Of a stretch of 7,542 nucleotides of DNA, positions 1-5,117 are shown piece after piece. Position 1 is the first letter of the stretch, and each line of letters starts with the position of its first letter. Below the pieces are notes generated by a model that saw only the letters and a program-made list of their open reading frames with translations, searched no databases and was not told where the DNA came from. Position numbers and translations under genes: made by a program. The stretch is from CAZUNO01 sp964621445 [NCBI: Candidatus Hadarchaeota archaeon] (GTDB taxonomy: Archaea > CAYQAE01 > CAYVLA01). The stretch spans positions 1-7,542 of the forward strand of contig CAZUNO010000061.1 of NCBI GenBank assembly GCA_964621445.1, in the 5' to 3' direction.

Positions 1-171
1 TGCGATGGAGCTTCTGAGGGAAGGCAAGATCACGCTGAACGAGGCTCCGAACTAGTGGGGGTCACCTTACGGGAGATGGTGGATTCCTTGCATAGGCACG
101 GTGTCCGAGGTAACGTAAGGATCGATCAGCAGAGAGAGACGCTGGAGTTCGTGAGAAAGCTGGCGCATTAG
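1..171 (+). pseudogene. UPF0175-type antitoxin, 3' fragment with frameshift
   Basis: Two adjacent frames together read like the C-terminal half of a UPF0175 antitoxin. From position 2 the frame reads AMELLREGKITLNEA and then hits a stop at 53-55. From position 49 another frame continues SELVGVTLREMVDSL and ends at the TAG at 169-171. Adding one base near 47 joins them into the family pattern of a REGKI-L--A-EL-GVTL helix-turn-helix-like stretch. Members of this family usually act as antitoxins for PIN-type (DUF3368) toxins. The 5' end lies outside the window, and no partner toxin is visible in the 183 bases that follow. It is either a pseudogene or a single-base sequencing error. The family call rests on pattern recognition by eye. 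Confidence 0.62.
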
Positions 172-354
172 AAACCAGCCGGACTGGAAATGGCGACTTC
201 TGGTGAACACCTATAGGCCTGTAGGTAGTCCGGATGGACCTTATCCAGCAAGAGTTGTAACTTCTTTCTTTTGGTGGTTATCCGGGAGGTCGTTGGGATG
301 TAATCCGATCTCTAATGGAAAGAGTTTTGTCACAAGTTCCAGCTTGGTTAACCG

Positions 355-591
355 ATGACCAAGATGATTGGGACTACCATCGATGATTCACAGTACAGAT
401 CCCTGCGAGATATCTTGATCAGGAGGGGGCTAACGATCGGGGAGGGTCTAAGAATGGTTGTTCGCCGGTTCATCGAGGAGGAGTCCAAGATAGACCCACC
501 GGACGTCCTGTTCGCTGGCCCGAGCGGTGCCGGAAGTGCTCACGGGGATCTGGCAGAGAGACACGCCTCATACCTCTACGGGGAAGAGTGA
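355..591 (+). CDS. VapB-like antitoxin, ribbon-helix-helix type
   Basis: This encodes a 78-residue protein expected to bind DNA as a dimer and neutralise a PIN-domain RNase. Residues 4-16 (MIGTTIDDSQYRS) look like the short beta strand and first helix start of a ribbon-helix-helix fold, and a second helix covers about 27-44. The charged tail ending in LAERHASYLYGEE resembles the C-terminal segment with which such antitoxins grip their toxin. Its TGA stop overlaps the GTG start of the following PIN gene by four bases, the usual antitoxin-toxin arrangement. An internal ATG at 364 is an alternative start. A palindrome, GGTTAACC, lies at 346-353 directly before the ATG; no strong TATA box is visible. 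The partner toxin is broken, so this may be an orphan antitoxin. Confidence 0.72.
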   Translation: MTKMIGTTIDDSQYRSLRDILIRRGLTIGEGLRMVVRRFIEEESKIDPPDVLFAGPSGAGSAHGDLAERHASYLYGEE

Positions 592-968
592 ACTTGCGCC
601 TGTTTGTGGACACCTCAGCCTTGGCGGCACTCGAGGATGCTGGCGATTCTAGGCATCAAGAGGCAAAGTCGTTCTGGGATCGGGTTGGAGCGAGCAAGAC
701 CACAGGCAGTTCTATACCTCAAACTACGTCGTGGGCGAGGAGAGTTTCCAAGGAAGTAGCTGCGAACACTTGGCACCACATGATGGACTCGAAGCTCCTG
801 CGTGTTCTCAGGGTAACGGAGGGAATCGAAGCGGGCGCCTTCGAGATATTCCAGGGAGGGCCAGAGGATCTGAGCGGTCTGCTATCGCGTAGCGATCGGA
901 TCAACGACTTGGATGGATTTTATACCTTTAAAGGCATTACCATGACTCATCAGGGAATCGATCTCTAG
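588..968 (+). pseudogene. Degenerate PIN-domain toxin (VapC-like)
   Basis: The open frame starts at GTG 588 and reads LRLFVDTSALAALEDAGDS, a PIN N-terminus with its first catalytic Asp (residue 8). It then departs from the family. The expected segment FYTSNYVVGE, which ends in a PIN-like Glu, is in a different frame at about 693-722, and the original frame resumes with family-like RRVSKEVAANT and MDSKLLRVLRVTEGIEAGAF. Reading through needs a one-base insertion near 692 plus roughly 20 missing bases near 725. After EDLS (about residue 94) the central Asp region and the final beta strand are missing. The last 87 bases only mirror the 3' end of the convergent PIN gene. The product probably cannot form a four-acid PIN active site, so I infer an inactive toxin. 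Confidence 0.7.
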
Positions 969-1292
969 CCTCTCCATGGCTGCAAGAATTGTGGAGTCTC
1001 GACCTCCAATTCCTCTGCCGGAATGCTCCGCCAGGAGTAGGAGAGAGACATCCAAGAGATCCTTATCGAGTTCAACGATTTGCAGCGTCTCCAGATGCCT
1101 TACGCGGTCTATTCGCTTCCGGAATTCATCTCTGGGCAAGGTCCTGAAATAATGAGCCAATTCGATCAGAACCACGGTGCTTGACGCTATCCCGGCTCTT
1201 ATCTCGCGCTCGAGGGCCTCAGTGACCTCCCCATGCTCAGGGAGGCGCCTATCGAAGTAGTATATCCATATGTTTGTATCTACAAAGATCAT
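882..1292 (-). CDS. vapC: VapC-type PIN-domain toxin
   Basis: This is a 136-residue PIN-domain protein; the family members are Mg-dependent RNases that inhibit translation by cutting RNA. With the chosen start, the visible acids are Asp5 (FVDTN), Glu44 (VLIELAHY) and Asp99 (GRDSTILAAM). The fourth conserved position, normally Asp or Asn after SH/TH, is Gly118 (SHGNAF), which is unusual. ATG 1292 is preferred because it gives an ATGA overlap with the stop of the upstream AbrB-type gene; ATG 1304 in the same frame would add four residues and a 16-base overlap. Length is normal for the family. It converges on, and overlaps the tail of, the broken PIN gene at 588-968. Confidence 0.88.
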   Translation of the reverse strand: MIFVDTNIWIYYFDRRLPEHGEVTEALEREIRAGIASSTVVLIELAHYFRTLPRDEFRKRIDRVRHLETLQIVELDKDLLDVSLLLLAEHSGRGIGGRDSTILAAMERLEIDSLMSHGNAFKGIKSIQVVDPIATR

Positions 1293-1528
1293 TGGGTCTC
1301 CCATACCCTCTTCAGTTCGATCGGGTCCTCCTTGGGGACAATGGAGCCCTCCTTGATGAATCCCCTCATCTCATCAATGAATTGCTCAGGGTCCACGGGG
1401 GCTGAAATCACGATTCTTCTCCCCTCGAGGGAAAGTCGAACCTTCTTTCCCTTTCCCAGATTAACGGATTCTCGCAGGCTCTTCGGTATCAGTATCCTGC
1501 CCTTTTCATCCATAGTTGCTTCAGACAT
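1289..1528 (-). CDS. vapB: VapB antitoxin, AbrB/SpoVT swapped-hairpin type
   Basis: This is a 79-residue AbrB-like protein. Residues 5-45 form the swapped-hairpin DNA-binding region, with the typical MDEKGRILIPKSLRE core followed by GKKVRLSLEGRRIVIS. The remaining tail, up to KRVWETQ, is expected to wrap the PIN toxin encoded immediately downstream. Its stop overlaps the toxin ATG by four bases, so the two genes form an operon. I chose ATG 1528 over the in-frame ATG at 1564, because a TATA-like box at 1561-1570 would place transcription start inside a gene beginning at 1564. Repeats of TCCCACA lie between box and start, which suggests autorepression. Confidence 0.87.
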   Translation of the reverse strand: MSEATMDEKGRILIPKSLRESVNLGKGKKVRLSLEGRRIVISAPVDPEQFIDEMRGFIKEGSIVPKEDPIELKRVWETQ

Positions 1529-1530
1529 TT

Positions 1531-1570
1531 TCCCACAATCTATCCCACATAGTGGGCGAAACATATATTT
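1531..1570 (-). promoter_or_regulatory. Promoter and probable operator of the AbrB-type vapBC pair
   Basis: On the minus strand a TATA-like AAATATATGT (1561-1570) precedes the ATG at 1528 by about 38 bases, giving an estimated leader of about 12 bases. Between them is the inverted repeat CCCAC-ATA-GTGGG (1544-1556). TCCCACA occurs twice, at 1531-1537 and 1543-1549, spaced 12 bases. The layout suggests binding by the VapB dimer. The promoter call is inferred from position and base content only. Confidence 0.5.
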
Positions 1571-1867
1571 GTTGTGTTACCTCTCAGCCGAGACCTGGCT
1601 TCACCAATTGCGAAAAGTCTACTCCTCATAAGGGTAGAGCCGAGGACATTCAGCTTGGGCCGCTATTTCCAACAATTTGGCTTATGTTTTTTCCTGACCA
1701 AATGTTCGGTGTGAATGGATATTCGGGGGGTTCAAGACCAGGAGAATGGATATTTGATATCTTGGGATTGGAGTCCATAGAGGTTCTTATGGTTGAAATG
1801 TGGCAATTGGCCAAAGCGGGAGGAAAGGGTCCCTTGGTAAGTGAAGTTCGTCCGCCGACCCGCCGGC
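1571..1867. other. Intergenic stretch without a supported gene
   Basis: About 300 bases separate the divergent promoters of two TA loci. An open frame runs through it on the plus strand, but it has no recognisable domain, no clear start signal and ends inside the next promoter. I see no RNA gene or repeat here. Confidence 0.5.
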
Positions 1868-1900
1868 ATAAGTGCTATAAGGTACAATAAGTGTCTTATT
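1868..1900 (+). promoter_or_regulatory. Leaderless promoter with overlapping operator-like palindrome
   Basis: TATAA at 1876-1880 is centred 26 bases before the ATG at 1904, the spacing expected for a leaderless archaeal transcript. A perfect inverted repeat, AATAAG-TGT-CTTATT (1886-1900), lies between the box and the start codon, over the predicted transcription start. ATAAGTG also occurs as a direct repeat at 1868-1874 and 1887-1893, flanking the TATA box. A repressor bound here would block the transcription machinery, which fits autoregulation by the antitoxin it drives. Confidence 0.6.
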
Positions 1901-1903
1901 ACC

Positions 1904-2116
1904 ATGTCACTAACCAGTATTCCCTTGAGTAAGGAGACCCGGGAGAAGCTGAGGCGATACGGAAAGAAGGGGGAGACTTGGGATCAATTGATTAACAGGA
2001 TCCTAGATGAGGTGCTCCCTAGGCAACCAGCGTCTATTGAGGAACTCGAACGTAGGAGGAAGAATGACGAGTACATACCCTTGGGTGAGGCCTTGAAAGG
2101 GCTGGATAAGCTATGA
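1904..2116 (+). CDS. Small antitoxin of a RelBE-like or VapBC-like pair
   Basis: This encodes 70 residues. Residues 4-35 (TSIPLSKETREKLRRYGKKG and on to ILDEV) resemble the N-terminal DNA-binding part of short archaeal antitoxins. Residues 43-70 form a charged helix ending in YIPLGEALKGLDKL, similar to toxin-binding tails of RelB/VapB proteins. ATG 1904 is chosen over the in-frame ATG 1841 because a TATA box sits 26 bases upstream of it and a palindrome lies between. A toxin-like frame starts at 2113, overlapping this stop by ATGA, but it breaks off after 33 residues. The gene is therefore probably an intact antitoxin without a working toxin. Confidence 0.72.
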   Translation: MSLTSIPLSKETREKLRRYGKKGETWDQLINRILDEVLPRQPASIEELERRRKNDEYIPLGEALKGLDKL

Positions 2117-2214
2117 GGGGCGAGCTTTATCCCGAGGTGTTTAAGTATCTAGCAAAGCTTGCAGTAGAAGCTCCCAGTGATAAGGGTCGTTTCCTGGGGT
2201 TATCCGGCATCTAA
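2113..2214 (+). pseudogene. Truncated RelE/ParE-like toxin
   Basis: The frame begins with an ATG overlapping the upstream stop and reads MRGELYPEVFKYLAKL. This matches the start of RelE-family toxins, where a strand is followed by a PEV-KYL-KL helix. It stops after 33 residues, about a third of family length. Scraps in other frames downstream still look RelE-like: LNEDRYHR at about 2211-2234 and LGVGRHRLGYSV at about 2283-2318, recalling the DRYRLRVG-YRV-Y core. I read this as a frameshifted, decayed toxin extending to roughly 2330. The N-terminal resemblance is fair; the downstream scraps are weaker. Confidence 0.5.
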
Positions 2215-2528
2215 ACGAGGATCGGTACCACAGATGACCAGGAGTGGATATCAGCAGGTGGGAGGGACCGGAGTTGATTTCGGGCTTGGGGTAGGACGAC
2301 ATAGACTCGGATACAGTGTGGGCCAGGGAACCTAAGAATGGATGATGCCTGGTTCAAGTATGCTGATTCCATTTAGATTTGTTTAGCTGTTTATGGTTTT
2401 GTTTCCGTATGCGTGGATGGGGAGAAGAATCCCTCCCGATGCTATTTTGGATCCTTTCAACCCCTGTTTCTTAGTGTTTAGTGGAACCGGGCACCGGGGC
2501 TGCTGAAAAACCAGATTGAATGTAGTTT
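2215..2528. other. Intergenic stretch with possible toxin debris
   Basis: This region separates convergent loci. Apart from the possible RelE-like scraps in its first 115 bases and an inverted repeat at its right end, I see no gene, RNA or repeat. Confidence 0.45.
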
Positions 2529-2532
2529 TCAG
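2503..2532 (-). terminator. Inverted repeat at the 3' end of a vapC gene, possible terminator
   Basis: CTGAAAA (2503-2509) and TTTTCAG (2526-2532) form seven-base arms around a 16-base loop and overlap the TGA stop of the minus-strand PIN gene. Transcribed from the minus strand, the region ends with five consecutive U residues inside the repeat. It is AT-rich and would be a weak hairpin, so terminator function is only a possibility. Confidence 0.28.
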
Positions 2533-2927
2533 GTCAGGGGGATTGCGTTGGGTTCTTGGACGAGGTGGGGATCACCGGTTAGGAGCTTGGCGTCCAGTTT
2601 TATTGAGGTTCCAAGTATTATGGCATCGATTAGTCCGAATCCCTTTTTTGTCTGCCGCTTCTTGACCTTCAGTTTGCCTGCATCTGTCATCTGGCCGGCG
2701 TTCAGTGATTCCAGTATGGAGTTTAGTTCTATGTATTTCTGTATCTCGGTCCATTCGAGATCGGTCTGAACGCCGTCCCTGTGGAAGGCGTCGGAAAGCT
2801 CGGCGATGGAAAGGGTTGAGGTGTAGATTTCGTCTTCCTCTTCCTGGAGCGAGTTTCTAGCCATCTCTCCTTCTTTCGACCCTTCGAGGTATTCGATCCA
2901 GGTGTAGGTGTCGAAGAGAATTCTCAT
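2529..2927 (-). CDS. vapC: VapC-type PIN-domain toxin
   Basis: This 132-residue protein has the complete PIN acid set: Asp6 in ILFDTYTWIEY, Glu43 in SIAELSDAF, Asp101 in GLIDAIILG and Asp119 in LLTGDPHL. Family members are small RNases that act on structured RNAs such as tRNA or rRNA; the target here cannot be told. Its ATG overlaps the stop of the upstream RHH-type antitoxin gene by ATGA, so the two are translationally coupled. Length is normal, the frame is clean, and this is the best-preserved toxin in the left half of the window. The region 88-98, KVKKRQTKKGF, is strongly basic and could contact RNA. Confidence 0.9.
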   Translation of the reverse strand: MRILFDTYTWIEYLEGSKEGEMARNSLQEEEDEIYTSTLSIAELSDAFHRDGVQTDLEWTEIQKYIELNSILESLNAGQMTDAGKLKVKKRQTKKGFGLIDAIILGTSIKLDAKLLTGDPHLVQEPNAIPLT

Positions 2928-3118
2928 GATCTATCCTCGTGTTCCCTTTCGTAATTCTTGGAAAGCCCCTTGGTCTTTCCGAAAAGAGAGTCCCTCAATT
3001 TGAGTTCGCGATCTGCCAGGTCTTCCAGCAGGCGATCATAGGAGGGGGAACCCTTTCTCTCCTTGAGTTCCTGAAGCTTTCTCCGCGTCCTCTCCTTGAC
3101 TGTGATCGTCGTCGGCAT
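2924..3118 (-). CDS. vapB: VapB antitoxin, ribbon-helix-helix type
   Basis: This encodes 64 residues starting MPTTITVKERTRRKLQEL, the short strand and first helix of a ribbon-helix-helix antitoxin. The second helix (about 27-38, SYDRLLEDLADR) and a basic and acidic tail ending in YEREHEDRS follow. The strand should insert in the DNA major groove as a dimer, and the tail should cover the PIN active site of the downstream toxin. The stop overlaps the toxin ATG by four bases. A TATA-like box is centred about 27 bases upstream of the ATG with an AATT-rich palindrome between, so the mRNA is probably leaderless and autoregulated. Confidence 0.85.
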   Translation of the reverse strand: MPTTITVKERTRRKLQELKERKGSPSYDRLLEDLADRELKLRDSLFGKTKGLSKNYEREHEDRS

Positions 3119-3120
3119 AT

Positions 3121-3148
3121 AATTACAATTGCAATTAATTTTGATAAA
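3121..3148 (-). promoter_or_regulatory. Leaderless promoter with AATT-rich palindrome
   Basis: On the minus strand TTTATC (3143-3148) is centred about 27 bases before the ATG at 3118. The stretch between them contains the perfect palindrome AATTGCAATT (3127-3136), flanked by further AATT units at 3121-3124 and 3137-3140. The position between box and start codon suits an operator for the ribbon-helix-helix antitoxin downstream. Confidence 0.58.
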
Positions 3149-3198
3149 GGTTTCAATTTTCTCTCCTTTAGCCGCTTATCGATATCGCTGGATAGGTC

Positions 3199-3369
3199 CT
3201 AGATCCCGGTGTGCCTGGGTTTGTCTACCATTCGGAAGGCATAGTCCTCATCGAGTGGCGGGGTGCCGAGTAGCTCCTGGATGTATTCATGGTCATCTAC
3301 GGCGTGGTCCACGGACTTGCTTAGGGCTTCCTGGAGAGATATCTTCCTGTCAAGTTCGATGGTGATTTT
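3199..3369 (-). pseudogene. Start-less remnant of an antitoxin-like gene
   Basis: The minus strand carries a coherent open frame whose peptide begins KITIELDRKISLQEALSK and ends YAFRMVDKPRHTGI before a TAG at 3199-3201. The opening KITIELD is typical of the DNA-contacting strand of ribbon-helix-helix antitoxins, and the later part is acidic and helical like a toxin-binding tail. The frame stays open upstream to about 3435 but has no ATG or GTG start. Downstream of the TAG the same frame continues DLSSDIDKRLKER, which also looks natural, so the TAG may be a nonsense mutation. No toxin follows. I infer a decayed antitoxin; the family is not certain. Confidence 0.38.
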
Positions 3370-3515
3370 GCAAGAAGTTTTTCGAGCCCGGGAAGAATGT
3401 TCTAGAGAAGATACTGTCCTACAGGAATCTGAATATCATGGAATTCGAAGCCAGGAAAATACTCGTGTGGGAAGGAAACTCATGCTTTCATCTCATGTGG
3501 ATTCACAGGAATTCA

Positions 3516-4386
3516 TTATGAGATGCATAACCTGGTTCGAGGATGCTCTTTGACAACTTGGAGCAGTTTTTCGTTTGATATGTGGGTGTATATCTGGGTG
3601 GTCTCCAGGGATTCATGGCCCAGTAGCGCCTGTATGGTTCTGATGTCTATTCCGGCCTCCAGCAGGTGGGTAGCGAAGGTGTGCCTCAGGGTGTGAGGCG
3701 TCACCCTCTTACGGATGCCTGCTTCTTGGGCCAACTTGGTCACGATGTACTCCGCCTGTCTTTTCGAGAGGTGTCCCTGCTTCCTGTCCGGAAAGAGATA
3801 AGGTGAGGAGCCGGGGCGGTTCTCCAGGTATTGAGCTATATCCTCGGATACATGTTCGGGCATTACCACCATCCTGTCCTTGCCGCCTTTGCCGTTTCTG
3901 ACCGTTTGGGCGTTGTGTTGAGGACCAGATCAGTTATCATTGTGTTAGGGCCTCCGAGATACGGACTCCGGTACCGTACAGGAATTCTATGAGACAGTGG
4001 TCCTGCTCATTTCCCTGGGAGACTCTCAGCAAGGCGTCTATTTCCTGTTGATCCAGGTATACGGGTAGTTTTCTGCGTCTTTTCGGTAGGTCGAGTTTCT
4101 TTGCCGGGTTTTCTTCTATCTCTCCGAATTCCTCTAGGGCTGCAAAGAAGGCCTTTATGGCGTTGACCTTGCTGTAGATGGTGGAGTTTGAGAGCTCCTT
4201 GGTCCTCTTGGCGTCCAGTAGGTAGCGTCTCAGTTGTCCGATAGTCACAGTCTGGGGTTTGCCCAATTTCTCCAGCATCTGGGAGACGTGGATTGCGTAC
4301 AATTTTCTGGTTCCCTTTGAGTATCCCTTGAGTTCCCAGGCTTCCAGTGCGAGATTGAGTGCATCTTCAGGCGGGGATTTGAGCAT
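3516..4386 (-). pseudogene. Xer-family tyrosine recombinase (integrase), frameshifted
   Basis: The first open piece (4386-3937, 149 residues) has the SAM-like N-terminal domain (about 10-100, including ELKGYSKGTRKLYAIHVSQM). It then enters the catalytic domain up to Arg142 in YGTGVRISEAL. The second piece, open from about 3915 to 3516, carries the catalytic-lysine turn NGKGGKDRM, then HTLRHTFATHL (His-x-x-Arg), LLGHESLETT (His) and IYTHIS (nucleophilic Tyr). Between them a third frame supplies MITDLVLNT. One extra base near 3944 and another near 3913 would restore a protein of about 290 residues with every catalytic residue. Such enzymes do site-specific strand exchange, either chromosome dimer resolution (XerA) or element integration; the surroundings favour an element or its remnant. 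No attachment site is recognised. Confidence 0.85.
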
Positions 4387-4389
4387 GAA

Positions 4390-4760
4390 TTGTTTGTGGC
4401 TGCATGTATTGATGGTTTCTGTGGATGAGGAACTGGAATCGTTTAATAGGATGTGTGCTGCCCGTGAAAGGGTTCGTCTTTACAGCGAGGGCAAGAATGT
4501 CCATAGCTGAGCTCAATGCCGGTCAGGGGGAGTATATCTGGTATGAGACCCAAATTCTCGGCTCACGACCGCTTGTGCAGATAAGATGCCGGTAGTATTG
4601 GTTGATATGTAGGATTTTAAGCTTTGAGAGGTTTTGGAGGAGAAACGGCCCTGGTTTCGAGGGTTGCCTTTCCGTATAATCTAAAGGAAACTCCTACCGA
4701 TCTTTGATGGCCCGCATCGTAACCTTGCCGATGACCGCCGACGGCAAGGACAACTGATAG
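4390..4760. other. Intergenic stretch with weak coding remnants only
   Basis: No intact gene is visible. Short open pieces exist on both strands: a plus frame at 4497-4595 (MSIAELNAGQGEYIWYET) and a minus frame at 4443-4562 with a CPRC motif. They overlap, so at most one is real. I see no tRNA or other RNA gene. Confidence 0.45.
4443..4562 (-). pseudogene. Possible zinc-ribbon-like coding remnant
   Basis: An open minus-strand frame of 39 residues without a start codon includes LPLTGIELSYGHSCPRCKDE and then PFHGQHTSY before a TAA. The CPRC pair could be half of a zinc ribbon, but the second pair of ligands is not clearly present; the nearby histidines are only candidates. It sits just upstream of the recombinase gene on the same strand. 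It may be debris of a lost gene or chance; I do not recognise the family. Confidence 0.2.
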
Positions 4761-4765
4761 AAATG

Positions 4766-4845
4766 TAAGTAAAAATATTACTTATTGGAATATACCAATA
4801 ATTTCCGAAATATTTATTGGTGTAAGACACAAAATTGTATTGGTG
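4766..4845 (+). promoter_or_regulatory. Promoter and multi-site operator of the second AbrB-type vapBC pair
   Basis: Two perfect palindromes lie side by side: TAAGTAA-aaata-TTACTTA (4766-4784) and TTATTGG-aatata-CCAATAA (4782-4801). The half-site TTATTGG recurs at 4814-4820, and TATTGGTG occurs at 4815-4822 and 4838-4845. A TATA-like AAATATTTAT at 4808-4817 would start transcription near 4838-4840. The last repeat overlaps a ribosome-binding GGTGA at 4842-4846. Several repressor dimers could occupy this stretch, most likely the encoded AbrB-type antitoxin. Confidence 0.58.
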
Positions 4846-4850
4846 AAATC

Positions 4851-5117
4851 TTGACGGAAATCGAGACGGTCACAGTCTCTTCAAAGGGCCAGGTGACCAT
4901 CCCCTCCAAGCTAAGACGAAAACTCGGGATGGAGGAGGGGAAACGACTCCTTGTCTCTCGCGAGGGGAATGCAATTAAGCTCGTCCCAATCCCGAGGCTG
5001 TCGGAGCTCGCGGGAGTGGATGAGGAGATTTTCAGGGGCAGAAAGGCTTCGGATGAGATAGAGGCAATGAGAAAGGAGTGGACAGATGACTTCGAGGAAC
5101 GAGTACGGAGCACCTAG
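4851..5117 (+). CDS. vapB: VapB antitoxin, AbrB/MazE swapped-hairpin type
   Basis: This encodes 88 residues from a TTG start. The N-terminal half, TVTVSSKGQVTIPSKLRRKL followed by GMEEGKRLLVSREGNAIKLVPI, is a textbook AbrB-type swapped-hairpin DNA-binding domain. The tail (about 48-88), rich in acids and arginine, is expected to bind the PIN toxin. TTG 4851 is preferred over the in-frame TTG at 4785 because GGTGA sits four bases before it, a TATA-like box lies upstream at 4808-4817, and 4785 falls inside the operator repeats. No ATG is available near the domain start. The 3' end overlaps the toxin gene by 32 bases, longer than in the other pairs here. Confidence 0.86.
   Translation: MTEIETVTVSSKGQVTIPSKLRRKLGMEEGKRLLVSREGNAIKLVPIPRLSELAGVDEEIFRGRKASDEIEAMRKEWTDDFEERVRST

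Noticed and set aside
1233-1631. Plus-strand open frame of 132 codons
   Set aside because: It lies opposite the minus-strand AbrB-type antitoxin and PIN toxin, which have clear domains. Its peptide has no recognisable features.
1516-1890. Plus-strand open frame of 124 codons before the small antitoxin
   Set aside because: It starts opposite an antitoxin gene, has no start signals and no recognisable domain, and ends within the next promoter. I treat it as chance.
3199-3201. TAG read as pyrrolysine
   Set aside because: The gene has no start codon, no pyrrolysine machinery is visible in the window, and a nonsense mutation is simpler.
3263-3553. Plus-strand open frame between the vapBC pair and the recombinase
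   Set aside because: It lies opposite the antitoxin-like remnant and overlaps the recombinase 3' end, and its peptide looks non-biological.
3890-3960. Programmed frameshifting in the recombinase
   Set aside because: Two shifts within about 30 bases would be needed, and I recognise no slippery site or stimulating structure. Similar one-base breaks occur in the ligase and the UPF0175 fragment.
4259-4510. Plus-strand open frame of 83 codons
   Set aside because: Most of it is antisense to the N-terminal domain of the recombinase. Only its last 30 codons are free, and they show no known motif.
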